The notes beneath the pieces were generated by a model that was not told where the DNA came from, did no database searches, and worked only from the letters and a program-made list of their open reading frames with translations. From positions 1 through 11,392 of the forward strand of contig CAJXJV010000023.1 in assembly GCA_913055135.1 (NCBI GenBank): a stretch of 11,392 nt of DNA, written 5' to 3'. Made by a program: the position numbers and the translations under genes. The stretch is from an uncultured Desulfurobacterium sp. (GTDB lineage Bacteria > Aquificota > Aquificia > Desulfurobacteriales > Desulfurobacteriaceae). Shown here piece after piece: positions 1 to 8,500 of the stretch. The first letter of the stretch is position 1. Each line of letters opens with the position of its first letter.

Positions 1-656
1 CCAGCATAAGCTTCAGCATATTCAGGATTCACTTCTAACGCTTTCTTAAACGCATTTAAGGCATCTGTATATTTTCCTAAATGGGTATAAGCATAACCGA
101 GATAAGTGTACAGTTTTGGATTTTTACCGTCTTTTTCTATTGCAAGTTTTAAATACCTGACTGCATTTGTACAATCTCTCTTTCCCATACATACTTTAGC
201 CTTTTCTATGTAGAGAGATACAAGTGAAGGAGTATCTTCCTTTTTCTTTTTTTCTTTAGAAATCTCATTTATTTCCCTACGTTCTGTTGTTCCTTTTTTT
301 TCTCCTGAATGATTTTTACTCGAATTCTTCTCCTTGACGATATAAGTATCAGAGGGAACAGAATAAGTCGATAAGATAATAATAGGTTTTATCCTATACT
401 TTCTAAGCTCTTCTCTAAACTTCTCTTTCTGTAACTTACACACTTCAAAACTTTCAAAAGCCCCCACTCTTACACCATAAATATCTTTAAACTTTAATAT
501 ATAGACAGGCTTTTCTGTTTTTACATCTTCAAAAAGCCTTTCGGCATTCTTTAAGTTTTTAAAAGAAGCAAGCTGCACAAAGCAAAATTTATCCCTGGAG
601 AAGGTTTGAGCAGTAAATATCAAAATTATCGCCAGGACTAACAGTAATTTCCTCAT
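1..656 (-). CDS. SPOR-domain plus TPR exported protein, MshN-like position (C-terminus cut by window edge)
   Basis: I translated this gene directly from the sequence; it is open from an ATG at 656-654 to the left edge (218 full codons). It begins with a hydrophobic signal peptide or membrane anchor (about residues 1-20, rich in L/I/V). A SPOR-like domain follows at about 23-97, with the typical FVQLASFKNLKNAERL start and the YGVRVGAF core. Next is a charged Lys/Glu/Ser linker (about 105-142), then TPR repeats from about 143, including YLGYAYTHLGKYTDALNAF and KKALEVNP. SPOR domains are known to bind denuded peptidoglycan and TPRs mediate protein contacts, so a periplasmic scaffold is inferred. 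The ATG overlaps the secretin stop in an ATGA junction, and a GGAG lies about 8 nt upstream. In MSHA pilus operons a TPR protein (MshN) follows the secretin, which makes a similar accessory role plausible. The total length is unknown. Confidence 0.85.
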   Translation of the reverse strand, partial: MRKLLLVLAIILIFTAQTFSRDKFCFVQLASFKNLKNAERLFEDVKTEKPVYILKFKDIYGVRVGAFESFEVCKLQKEKFREELRKYRIKPIIILSTYSVPSDTYIVKEKNSSKNHSGEKKGTTERREINEISKEKKKKEDTPSLVSLYIEKAKVCMGKRDCTNAVRYLKLAIEKDGKNPKLYTYLGYAYTHLGKYTDALNAFKKALEVNPEYAEAYA

Positions 657-2170
657 TGGGATGGCTCCACATAAGGTGTCAGCATAATGACCAGCTCTGT
701 TTTCGAAGAAACTTCAGATGTAGATCTAAAAGCATTTCCCAATAGTGGAATATCTTGAAGTACCGGAACCCCTTCTTTCTCCTTCGATTTACTTTCAGCT
801 ATAAGACCTCCAAGAATCACAGTCTGTCCACTTTTTACCTTTACAACAGTATTAAGCTGTCGAATGTTTACAGAATAAACTTTATCTATAAATTCACCGG
901 TTGTTCCTGTTGTACCAATTATCAGAGGAGAATCAAGGGAGCTTATTGCAGGGCTTATGTTGAGAATAATGTTTCCTTTGTCATCAATCTTTGGAACAAT
1001 AGTAAGTACAACTCCTTCTGTTAAAATAGTATTTGTTTCCACCTCTTCAGTGGTCAACGTAGTAGCCGTTTGAGAACCCGTAGAAGTAGTAGATGTTGTT
1101 TGTGTTCTATAGATTGCAAGATAATCTCTGCCAACTTTTATCATTGCTGGCTGGCCGTTCATTGCAAGAATCCTTGGAGATGAAAGTACATTTACCTTAC
1201 CAAATTGGGAAAGGATACCTATAAGTCCGGAAAATGTGCTATTTACTTTAACGATACTGAGTTGAAAAGGTTTTCCTTCGGGAGAACCGGAATTAAAAGA
1301 AATGGTGCTGTACTCTCCCCCTGAACCAAGGAAATTACTAAACGTAAGGTATTTCCAGTTGATGCCAAATTCATTTCTTTTATCCAGTTTAACTTCCACT
1401 ATTTTTGCTTCAATGAGAACCTGGCGGTCAGAGATTCCATTAATGGTATTTACGAGTTCTTCCACCTTTCTCAAAGTTTCCGGCTTTGCTGTAACAATTA
1501 TTGTCCCGCTTATGGGTTCTACTGAATACGAAGCAGTTTTGTCTCCTTTAACGATTACATCAATAGCCTTCTTAATGTTATCCCATATATTCAAATCATA
1601 GGAGTTATCTATTGACATTGTTGTTGTACTTGTAGTGGTGGATTCTCCTCCTGCTCCTCCCGAACTTCCACCCACAGAAGCCTCTATTGATGAGGAATAA
1701 CTCCTTTTAGTCTGTAGTAAGTTTACATGAAAAACTTTTGTTTCCTTAGATACAATGTATATGTTTTTGCCATCAATTTTGTAGGAATAACCAAAAGGTT
1801 TTAAGAGAGAATTCAAGCTACTTTCAAGGGTTTCTTCTTTTAATTCAATAGAGACTTTCCCTTCAACATCAGGAGGAACTATTACGTTGTATCCTGTTGC
1901 TTTCCCGAGAGCAAGAAGTGCTTTTTTTAAATCCACGTTATCAAACGAAAGATTTACTAAAACATTACTTTCCGTATCTTGAGAACTTTTCATCTCTTCG
2001 AGAGTTGGCGGTTGTACAGGTAAGGGCTTTAGATTGAAAACAATGGACTTCTTTTCCTTCTCTGGAGCAGTTGAAATAGAGGGAGAGACTTTGACTTCCT
2101 GGTTTTGATTGACAGAACACCCTCCCATCAGCAACAACATTATAGGTAGAAATTTCCTGTAATCAATCAT
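653..2170 (-). CDS. mshL: MshL/PilQ-type outer-membrane secretin lipoprotein
   Basis: This 505-residue protein is an outer-membrane secretin of the type IV pilus/type II secretion superfamily, forming the multimeric channel for pilus passage. A lipoprotein signal (LMGGC, Cys18) starts the protein. An STN/N0-like domain lies at about 73-140. A Ser/Thr/Gly-rich linker follows (about 158-187), then a short N-domain (about 195-245) and the secretin domain (about 250-500). The secretin domain includes VLIEAKIVEVKL (251-262), SSPRILAMNGQPA (330-342) and the hallmark GVPVLQDIPLLGNAF (467-481). The pattern of STN, low-complexity Ser/Thr tract, ELR-like segment and RQVLIEAKIVEV resembles MshL more than long PilQ or GspD, which carry extra N1-N3 or AMIN domains. 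The gene overlaps its upstream neighbour by ATGA, and a strong GGAGG sits 10 nt before the ATG. A second Ser/Thr tract (358-377) interrupts the secretin domain. The secretin assignment is firm; the MshL subtype is probable. Confidence 0.95.
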   Translation of the reverse strand: MIDYRKFLPIMLLLMGGCSVNQNQEVKVSPSISTAPEKEKKSIVFNLKPLPVQPPTLEEMKSSQDTESNVLVNLSFDNVDLKKALLALGKATGYNVIVPPDVEGKVSIELKEETLESSLNSLLKPFGYSYKIDGKNIYIVSKETKVFHVNLLQTKRSYSSSIEASVGGSSGGAGGESTTTSTTTMSIDNSYDLNIWDNIKKAIDVIVKGDKTASYSVEPISGTIIVTAKPETLRKVEELVNTINGISDRQVLIEAKIVEVKLDKRNEFGINWKYLTFSNFLGSGGEYSTISFNSGSPEGKPFQLSIVKVNSTFSGLIGILSQFGKVNVLSSPRILAMNGQPAMIKVGRDYLAIYRTQTTSTTSTGSQTATTLTTEEVETNTILTEGVVLTIVPKIDDKGNIILNISPAISSLDSPLIIGTTGTTGEFIDKVYSVNIRQLNTVVKVKSGQTVILGGLIAESKSKEKEGVPVLQDIPLLGNAFRSTSEVSSKTELVIMLTPYVEPSQ

Positions 2171-2520
2171 TTTATTTTGTCCTCCACTCCCTCTTCACTT
2201 TTAAGAAGGTCTATTGATAATTTTAAGCTGAGGCTTCCACATTTCAGAATTACAGAAGCGTTTACTGCGTCAATCTTACTCACGGTACATCCTTCAATTT
2301 TATCACCCGGTTTCAGGTATTTTCCATTTATTATTGCTATGGGAAACTTTCCTTTTATAACTCCCTCTAAACGAAATTCTGGTAACTTCTGCTTCTGTAA
2401 TGGAGCCTTCCGTTCTGTTTCTTTCTTGGGGGGACCCAACTGGCTGACAGGGTAAAAGATTCCTGCATACACATTTTCAAACAGGAAAAATACAATGAAA
2501 AAGGTAAAGAAAAACCTCAT
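2167..2520 (-). CDS. Small periplasmic pilus assembly protein, MshK/PilP/GspC-HR-like
   Basis: The 117-residue product has an N-terminal signal peptide or anchor (about 1-19, Phe-rich, ending VYA). A Pro/Lys-rich linker follows (about 28-48). The C-terminal compact domain (about 50-108) contains LEGVIKGKFPIAIINGKYLKPGDKI, which matches the pattern of PilP/MshK/GspC homology-region domains (a short beta segment, 'A-I-I-N-G-x-x-L-x-x-G-D-x-I'). In related systems this protein links the inner-membrane alignment complex to the secretin's periplasmic domain, and its position directly before the secretin gene supports that. Start and stop overlap both neighbours in ATGA junctions. GAGGA lies 5 nt upstream of the ATG. 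The sequence is short and divergent, so the family call rests on domain pattern and context together. Confidence 0.8.
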   Translation of the reverse strand: MRFFFTFFIVFFLFENVYAGIFYPVSQLGPPKKETERKAPLQKQKLPEFRLEGVIKGKFPIAIINGKYLKPGDKIEGCTVSKIDAVNASVILKCGSLSLKLSIDLLKSEEGVEDKIK

Positions 2521-3065
2521 CGCTGTCCTCTGAGTCCTACCACCGGTACTTTGAAAGATAGGTTCATTAATAAATTTTGGGTATGTAATAGTAGTTCTAA
2601 CGATTGAAGTTCCATTGGTATACTGTTATTCAAGCTGCTTAGAAGCTTAATAACGTTATCTTCGTTACCTTCACCTGATAGTTCTACTGAAATAAAACTA
2701 ACCGGCCCTTTACCTTTTTCTTTTGAGGTTTTAAGAGACAAAAGTTTTACTCTATGCTTTATAAAAAGACCTGTAATTATTGCATTAACTGATGTAGTAC
2801 TCTTATACTTTACTAAATCTTCAAGCTCTTTGAAAAATTTTTCGTTTTGCAGGGACATTTTTTGTAGTTGTGATTTTTTACCCTTCACTTCTCTATCTAA
2901 GGAGACCTCTTTTCTTTTTAAAGACTCTATTTCCTTTTTTTCTTGATCTATTTTTTCCGACAAACCAATCCATTTGTATGTTTCATAAGAAACAACCAAA
3001 GCTGGTATGAGGACTATTAACAACCATAATAGGTTCTTTCTTAAAAAAGCTTTAATCCTTTTCAT
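2517..3065 (-). CDS. PilO/MshJ-like inner-membrane pilus alignment protein
   Basis: This 182-residue protein has a short basic cytoplasmic N-terminus and one transmembrane helix (about 11-29, NLLWLLIVLIPALVVS). A heptad-rich Lys/Glu coiled coil follows at about 35-85. The C-terminal periplasmic domain (about 90-175) has alternating beta/alpha character, including the strand VSFISVELSGEGNEDNVIKL, consistent with the ferredoxin-like fold of PilO/GspM/MshJ. In type IV pilus machines this protein pairs with a PilN-like partner to form the periplasmic lattice. That partner is encoded immediately upstream and overlaps by 14 nt. AAGAAGG lies about 7 nt before the ATG. Residue-level similarity is low in this family, so topology and gene order carry most of the weight. 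Confidence 0.82.
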   Translation of the reverse strand: MKRIKAFLRKNLLWLLIVLIPALVVSYETYKWIGLSEKIDQEKKEIESLKRKEVSLDREVKGKKSQLQKMSLQNEKFFKELEDLVKYKSTTSVNAIITGLFIKHRVKLLSLKTSKEKGKGPVSFISVELSGEGNEDNVIKLLSSLNNSIPMELQSLELLLHTQNLLMNLSFKVPVVGLRGQR

Positions 3066-4323
3066 AGGGAACCTTCTTGAAGTTTATACTAAAGTTGGTT
3101 ATAAGGGCACTTTTCTCTGGCATTTGTTTTAAATCAATAATTTTTACGTCGTTAATGAATGGATTCTTTCTGATTAAGTCCATGAGTTCATAAAACTCCA
3201 TAGGTGAGGATAGATCTTTGCAGAAGGTGATTGTAGATAACTCAAAATCGGAATCTTTTGAGAAGGAAAGGGACAGTATAAAGGTATGCGCTTTTTTATT
3301 TATCATATAGAAGCTATATAAAAATTCTGGAACTTGCTCCCTCTTTAAAGAAAGAAAGTACTGAACTTCCGGCTTTAACTGGAAACTCTTTTCAGCTTGA
3401 ATCTTTTTTTCAAGTTTTGAAAGTTCTGTCTGGAGTTTACTAATCCTCTGAGAAAGAGAGTCTTTTTCTTGTTGAAGGCGAGTTAGCTGTTCTTTCTGTT
3501 GATTAACTTCTACAAAAGCCATTCCTGAAGCCAAGAACAGGAAAGCGGATGCTGCAACAGCGTAATGTTTAAAAGCTAAGGGAGAAACTCTGTAAAAATA
3601 AGGTACCTTTGATTTGCTGAGAGCAAAAGGAATGAAAAATTCAAGTTCTTCTTCACTTAATGGTAGCTTTATCAGTTCTGTCACAGGCATCACTTCAAAC
3701 TTAGAAGTCTGAAAAAACTTCAAATCTCCAGAAGTATATATCCTGGATATTTCCGTTTTTCTCTGCTTATCGTAGTATTCCAGGGTTAATTCAATAGCAT
3801 CATCAAGAGAACTTTCCATCTTGAAAGTTCTTACATAGTCAACTGAACCATTGTGAAAGGCAATGACCATATAGTCATCTTTAAACGAATGAACGACAAT
3901 AAAATTTCCCTCTGCTTTACCGGTTAAAAAGTTACTTATAACCTGGGCTGTTGTCGTCAGAGCTCTGAATTGATTAAACTGTTGCAAAGTTTCTTTTTTC
4001 ACAATAGAAACCAGCACTCTATAGCCAGAGTTAACAGGGAACTTGGAGTATATCCAGTCCATTTCCTCTATATTGGCAATAAACTCAAGATCTCTTGAAA
4101 TTTTTTGTTTAATTGCTAACTCCAGATGTTTCTCTTCTATCTTTGGAAAGGAGTACACTTTATCCATTACTGAACTATCAGTAAAAGAAGCAACCAAATT
4201 CTTAGTGTTTTTGTAATCGGATAATGCAGTATTTAGATATTTAAACGTTCTCTTAAATATCCCTCCCTTTTCTGAAACTCGAAGATTACCTGAAGCATCA
4301 ACTTCTGCATACGCAATTTTCAC
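3052..4323 (-). CDS. Fused PilM/PilN-like (MshI/GspL-like) pilus assembly protein, GTG start
   Basis: The 423-residue product has a cytoplasmic N-terminal region of about 250 residues with a divergent PilM/GspL actin-like pattern (KIAYAEVDASGNLRV at the start; EGNFIVVHSFKDDYMVIAFHNGSVDYVRTF at about 138-167). One transmembrane helix (about 253-273, HYAVAASAFLFLASGMAFVEV minus its last residues) comes next. A coiled coil (about 274-313) and a C-terminal PilN-like periplasmic domain (to residue 423) complete it. MshI and GspL combine these parts in one chain, whereas PilM and PilN are separate in classical type IV pili. It would couple the cytoplasmic motor to the periplasmic PilO-like partner encoded next. 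The start codon is GTG, sharing a GTGA junction with the stop of the platform gene; GGGG lies just upstream. The N-terminal lobe is divergent, so nucleotide binding is uncertain. Confidence 0.82.
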   Translation of the reverse strand: MKIAYAEVDASGNLRVSEKGGIFKRTFKYLNTALSDYKNTKNLVASFTDSSVMDKVYSFPKIEEKHLELAIKQKISRDLEFIANIEEMDWIYSKFPVNSGYRVLVSIVKKETLQQFNQFRALTTTAQVISNFLTGKAEGNFIVVHSFKDDYMVIAFHNGSVDYVRTFKMESSLDDAIELTLEYYDKQRKTEISRIYTSGDLKFFQTSKFEVMPVTELIKLPLSEEELEFFIPFALSKSKVPYFYRVSPLAFKHYAVAASAFLFLASGMAFVEVNQQKEQLTRLQQEKDSLSQRISKLQTELSKLEKKIQAEKSFQLKPEVQYFLSLKREQVPEFLYSFYMINKKAHTFILSLSFSKDSDFELSTITFCKDLSSPMEFYELMDLIRKNPFINDVKIIDLKQMPEKSALITNFSINFKKVPYEKD

Positions 4324-5546
4324 TTTAACCCCGAAATTACATTATATACCGGCAAAAGTATACCTAACGCAACTATACCAAGAATTCCCCCAAGAACTAA
4401 CTGAAGTATGGGTTCTATAACTACTGTCATTGCCTGTATCTTTCTTTTCATGTCATCTTCGTAAATCTCTGCTAACCTCAGGAGAGATTTATCCAGAGCA
4501 CCCGTATTCTCTCCCAGTTTTACCATTCTAATAATGGGACTTTGAAAGAAACCCAATTTTTCCATTGCAATGGAAAGCATATCACCGACTATGAGGTTTT
4601 CCTTCACTTTCTGGAAAATACTTTTTACATACAGATTTTGTTCAACATGGTCAACAATTATATCGAGAGCGTCTAAAATAGTTCCACCACTTCTGTAAAC
4701 TTCAGCAAGAACCCTCATATTCCGAGAAAGACTGGCTTTTAGAAGAATATTCCCAATCAGTGGAAATTTAAGTTTTACTTTGTCCCAGATATATCTTGTC
4801 TTAGTAAAACGTTTCGTCATCAACCTGAAGGCAATAATAAGAAGAATCGGCGTTATTACAATTTCTTTCCAGAATAAACGAACATACTTTCCTGTCCAGA
4901 GAAGAATTTTAGTTGGTAAAGGATATTCTTTTAATCCCATAGCAGTGATAGCCGGAATTATCTGTGGAATAACGTAACCGAACATGATTGCAACTGTAAG
5001 CACCACTACAAAAGAAACGAAAATAGGGTAAGAGAGAGCCTGTTTAACTTCCTTTTCTATAGAAACAACCCAGTCAAGATACTCTGCATAGTTTAAGAAA
5101 ACCGTTGGTAAGTCATCTGTTTTTTCTCCCACCTTAACAAGACCTATTAGTTCAGGTGGGAATGCTCCTGTAAATTCCATCGCCTCAGAGAGGGAACTTC
5201 CGGCTGTTATCCTTTCTCTCAAAGTTCTTACGACTTTCTGGAAATACCTGTTCGTCGAGCTCTTTTCAATATCTTCTAAGATTTCAAGTATTGAGATTCC
5301 CATATCAAGGGTTCGACCAAAATAAAAACAGAAGTCAGCAAGTTCTTGTTTAGATATTTTTTTCCTGCGGAAAAGATCTGAGAAAGAGAATTCTCTAAGA
5401 AACAATAACCAATCTTTTTTGTACTCAAGAAGTGTTACATCCCTTCCAGAAAACAGAGAAAGAATCTCACTTTCATCCTTTGCTTCAATAGTTTCTTCAA
5501 CAACACTTCCATCTGGATTAAGGAGGGTAACTTTATATTTAGCCAT
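4320..5546 (-). CDS. PilC/GspF/MshG-type inner-membrane platform protein
   Basis: This polytopic platform protein (408 residues, the usual GspF family length) interacts with the assembly ATPase and organises pilus polymerisation at the inner membrane. It has an N-terminal extension (1-60) and two GspF repeats. The first (about 66-190) contains FPPELIGLVKVGEKTDDLPTVF minus its ends (129-150). The second (about 272-395) contains the matching FFQSPIIRMVKLGENTGAL (333-351). Hydrophobic segments lie at about 173-197, 226-242 and 374-402, the expected three-helix topology. The gene starts 3 nt after the smc stop codon and overlaps the next gene by 4 nt, placing it at the junction of smc and the pilus genes. 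The nearby sequence shows only a weak Shine-Dalgarno-like GGTGT, so translation may be coupled to smc. Confidence 0.95.
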   Translation of the reverse strand: MAKYKVTLLNPDGSVVEETIEAKDESEILSLFSGRDVTLLEYKKDWLLFLREFSFSDLFRRKKISKQELADFCFYFGRTLDMGISILEILEDIEKSSTNRYFQKVVRTLRERITAGSSLSEAMEFTGAFPPELIGLVKVGEKTDDLPTVFLNYAEYLDWVVSIEKEVKQALSYPIFVSFVVVLTVAIMFGYVIPQIIPAITAMGLKEYPLPTKILLWTGKYVRLFWKEIVITPILLIIAFRLMTKRFTKTRYIWDKVKLKFPLIGNILLKASLSRNMRVLAEVYRSGGTILDALDIIVDHVEQNLYVKSIFQKVKENLIVGDMLSIAMEKLGFFQSPIIRMVKLGENTGALDKSLLRLAEIYEDDMKRKIQAMTVVIEPILQLVLGGILGIVALGILLPVYNVISGLK

Positions 5547-5549
5547 TCG

Positions 5550-8500
5550 TTACACCGACAAGAGAGATTCAAAAGAGACCCCTATTATTTTGGAAACTCC
5601 AGGTATTTCCATGGTTACTCCATAGAGGACATCGGCAGCTTCCATTGTTAGCTTGTTATGGGTAACCACTATAACCTGAGTTTCAAGAGCCATCTGTTTG
5701 AGAAGTTCCACAAATCTTAGCGTATTTGCATCATCCAGCGCTGCATCAACTTCATCAAGGACAACAAAGGGGGCAGGACGAACTGAATATAGAGCATAGA
5801 GAAAGGCAAGAGCAACGAGGGTTCTTTCTCCGCCCGAGAGGAGATTTATACTGCTGTGTTTTTTTCCAGGTGGTTTCGCTTCAATCTCCACTCCTGCTTC
5901 TGATATCTTCTCACCGTTAAGGATTAACTTTGCTGTTCCACCACCAAAAATCTGTCTAAAAGTTCTCTTGAAATTTCTATTTACAGACTTGAAAGTTTCA
6001 GTAAATTTCTTTTCTATCTCTTCATCTAACTTCTTTACTGCCTCTTTAAGATTTTTAATTGACTCTACCAGATCCTTCTCCTGTTCTAAGATAAATCCAT
6101 AACGCTCTTTCACTTTTTCATACTCTTCAATAGCAAGGAGGTTCACAGTTCCAATTCGTGAAATTTCCTCTTTGAGGTTTATGAGTTCCCTTTTTACTTC
6201 CTCTTCATCAACCACATCTGCTGCAACTTCAAGAGCTTCAGAAACACTCTTTTCAAGCTCAAGTATTCTTGCAATTATCTCTTCTTCTTTTACATTGAGT
6301 TTTGCAACTGTAATTTCTGTCTCTTTCAGTTTCTTCTGGACTTCCGAAAGATCTCTGCTTTTCGCTTTTAGTGCTTCCTCTTTCGTCTTTATTATGGATG
6401 TTATTTCTCCTCTTCGCTCCTCAAGCAACTGGAACTCTCTCTTGATCTCCTCTATCGACTCATCAACTCCTGAAAGTAGTTCCTCAGCCCTCTTTATCCC
6501 AGTTCCTGCTTTCTTCAGATCTTCTCTGTCTCTTTCAATTCTCTTTTCAATTTCCTCAATTTCACGCTGGAGAGTCCTTACAAAACGCTCTTTACCTTCT
6601 CTTTTTTCTTTCAAATTTCTGAGCTTTTCAAGGAGAAGCGCTTTATCTGAAGCAATTTTTGAAAGTTTTTCCCTTTCCTTTTCCACTTTCTCAAGAGCAA
6701 CATTGATTTTGCTTTCAACGGTTTCAAGCTCTTTTAGAATTTCTTCCTTTTTGATATGGAGAGAGTCTATCTTCTGGTGGAAGAGCTCCATCTTAGAGTT
6801 GTAAGAGTTCAAAACCTCTTCAGCACGTTGAAGCTTTTCTGATAGCTCTTTCTCTTTTCTTTCAAGATCTGAGAGCCTTTTCTTTGATTCTTTTATTTTT
6901 GATCCTATTTCAAAGAGCTCCATCTTCTTCTTCTGGATGGTCTCTTTCAGAGATTCTATTTCCTCTTCTTTCTCAAACAGTTCCTCCCTTATAGGTGAGA
7001 TTTTTGTCTGGAGTTTCATCAGGAGTTCTTCTTCCCGGGAAAGCTCTTCTTTCAGTTTCTCTATCTCTTTTTCCATCTCAAGAAGAGAGCTCTTCTTGAA
7101 CTTTCCTACAACAGAACCCATTCCAGAAAAAATATTGAGGTCCTTATCTATGAAAACACAGTGAGGATACTTCCTGGCAAGCTTTTCTGCACCTGAGGAA
7201 ACAAAGAAAACGTTTGAAAAAAGTGCATTTACAAGGTTTGAAACCCTTGAATCCCTAGCCCTAACATGAGAGGTGAGAGGCGTAGCTTCAGATATGTAAA
7301 CACCTTTGACATCATCAACGTCTGCCGAAAGGAGAAGGACTCTTCCATTTCCCTTTATCCTTTCTTTAACCCAGAGTACATCTTCAAAAGTTTTGAGGAC
7401 TATGCCAGCTCCAAAACGGGAAAGGTAACTTTCAACAACCTTTTCCCAGCCGCTATCAACGTCTATAAGGTTTATGAGAAGTCCAATGTAGCCCTTTACC
7501 CTTCCCTGCTTACCACTCTCTACTATTTTTTCCTCAAGCTTTCCAAGATTGATGGAATTTAAAAGCTTCTCAGTGCTTTCAATCCTGGATCTTAACGAGA
7601 TTATCTCCTCCCTTTTCTGAGAGACTTCAGTATTTGCAACTTCAAGACTTTCTGTCAGATTCCTTTTTTCTTTCTTCAGTTCTTCAATTTCCTCTGATAG
7701 TTTTTCTATTTCTTCTTTAAGAGCTTTCTCCCTTTCAAGAAGCTTTTCTATCTGAGAAGCATAGTATCCTTTCTCTTTCCTGACCTGTTCAATCTCTCCT
7801 GGAAGTCTCTCTCTTGTGTTTTTATGAGATTTGAAGCGCTCCTCCTCCCTCGCAATGTCAAGCTGAAGTTTTGAAATCTGTGTTGTTACTGAGGAGAGAG
7901 AAGAGCGGAGCTCCTTCAGTCTCTTTTCAAGAGCCTCTTTCTCCTGCTGGAAAGTTTTGACTGCTTCTCTTTTTTCTTTTTCCCTGACCTCTAACTCTTT
8001 TATTTTTTTCTGGAGCTCAGTTTCCTCAAGTAAAATGGTTTCAAGCTCTCTCTTCACACTTTCTATTTTCCTGAGCTTCTGCTCTTTTTCAAAGGCTTTT
8101 TCTTCTATCTCTTCTTCTAACCTCTTAATCTCCTTCAGGAGAAATTCCCTTCTGACAGAAGCTTCCTTTTTACTCTTTTCAACCTCATAGAGCTCTTGCG
8201 ATGTCTCTTCAATCTCCTTTGTAACAGTTTCAAGCTCCTTTCTCAGCTCCTCCAGTTCAACTTGAAGTGTTGAAATTTCCTTCTCAAGAGATATCCTATC
8301 CTCCTGAAGAAGCCTCAGCGAACCTTCTGAGAACTCCTTTGTCAATCTCAGGTTTTTCAACTGCAACCCTAAAAGTTTAAGTTCCAGTTCTTTTTCGCGA
8401 TTTCGGAGCTCCTGAAACTTCTTTGCCTTTTCAGCCTGATTTTTCAAAGTTCTCAGATTTTTCCCAACCTCATCAATCACACCTCTAACGTTTTCAAGGT

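Noticed and set aside
1660..1720. Ser/Gly/Thr-rich tract in the secretin as a sign of sequence error or insertion
   Set aside because: Similar low-complexity linkers occur in MshL-type secretins between the STN and secretin domains, and the frame is intact on both sides.
755..2455. Plus-strand ORFs opposite the secretin and the MshK-like gene
   Set aside because: They lie wholly inside well-supported minus-strand genes and show no domain pattern.
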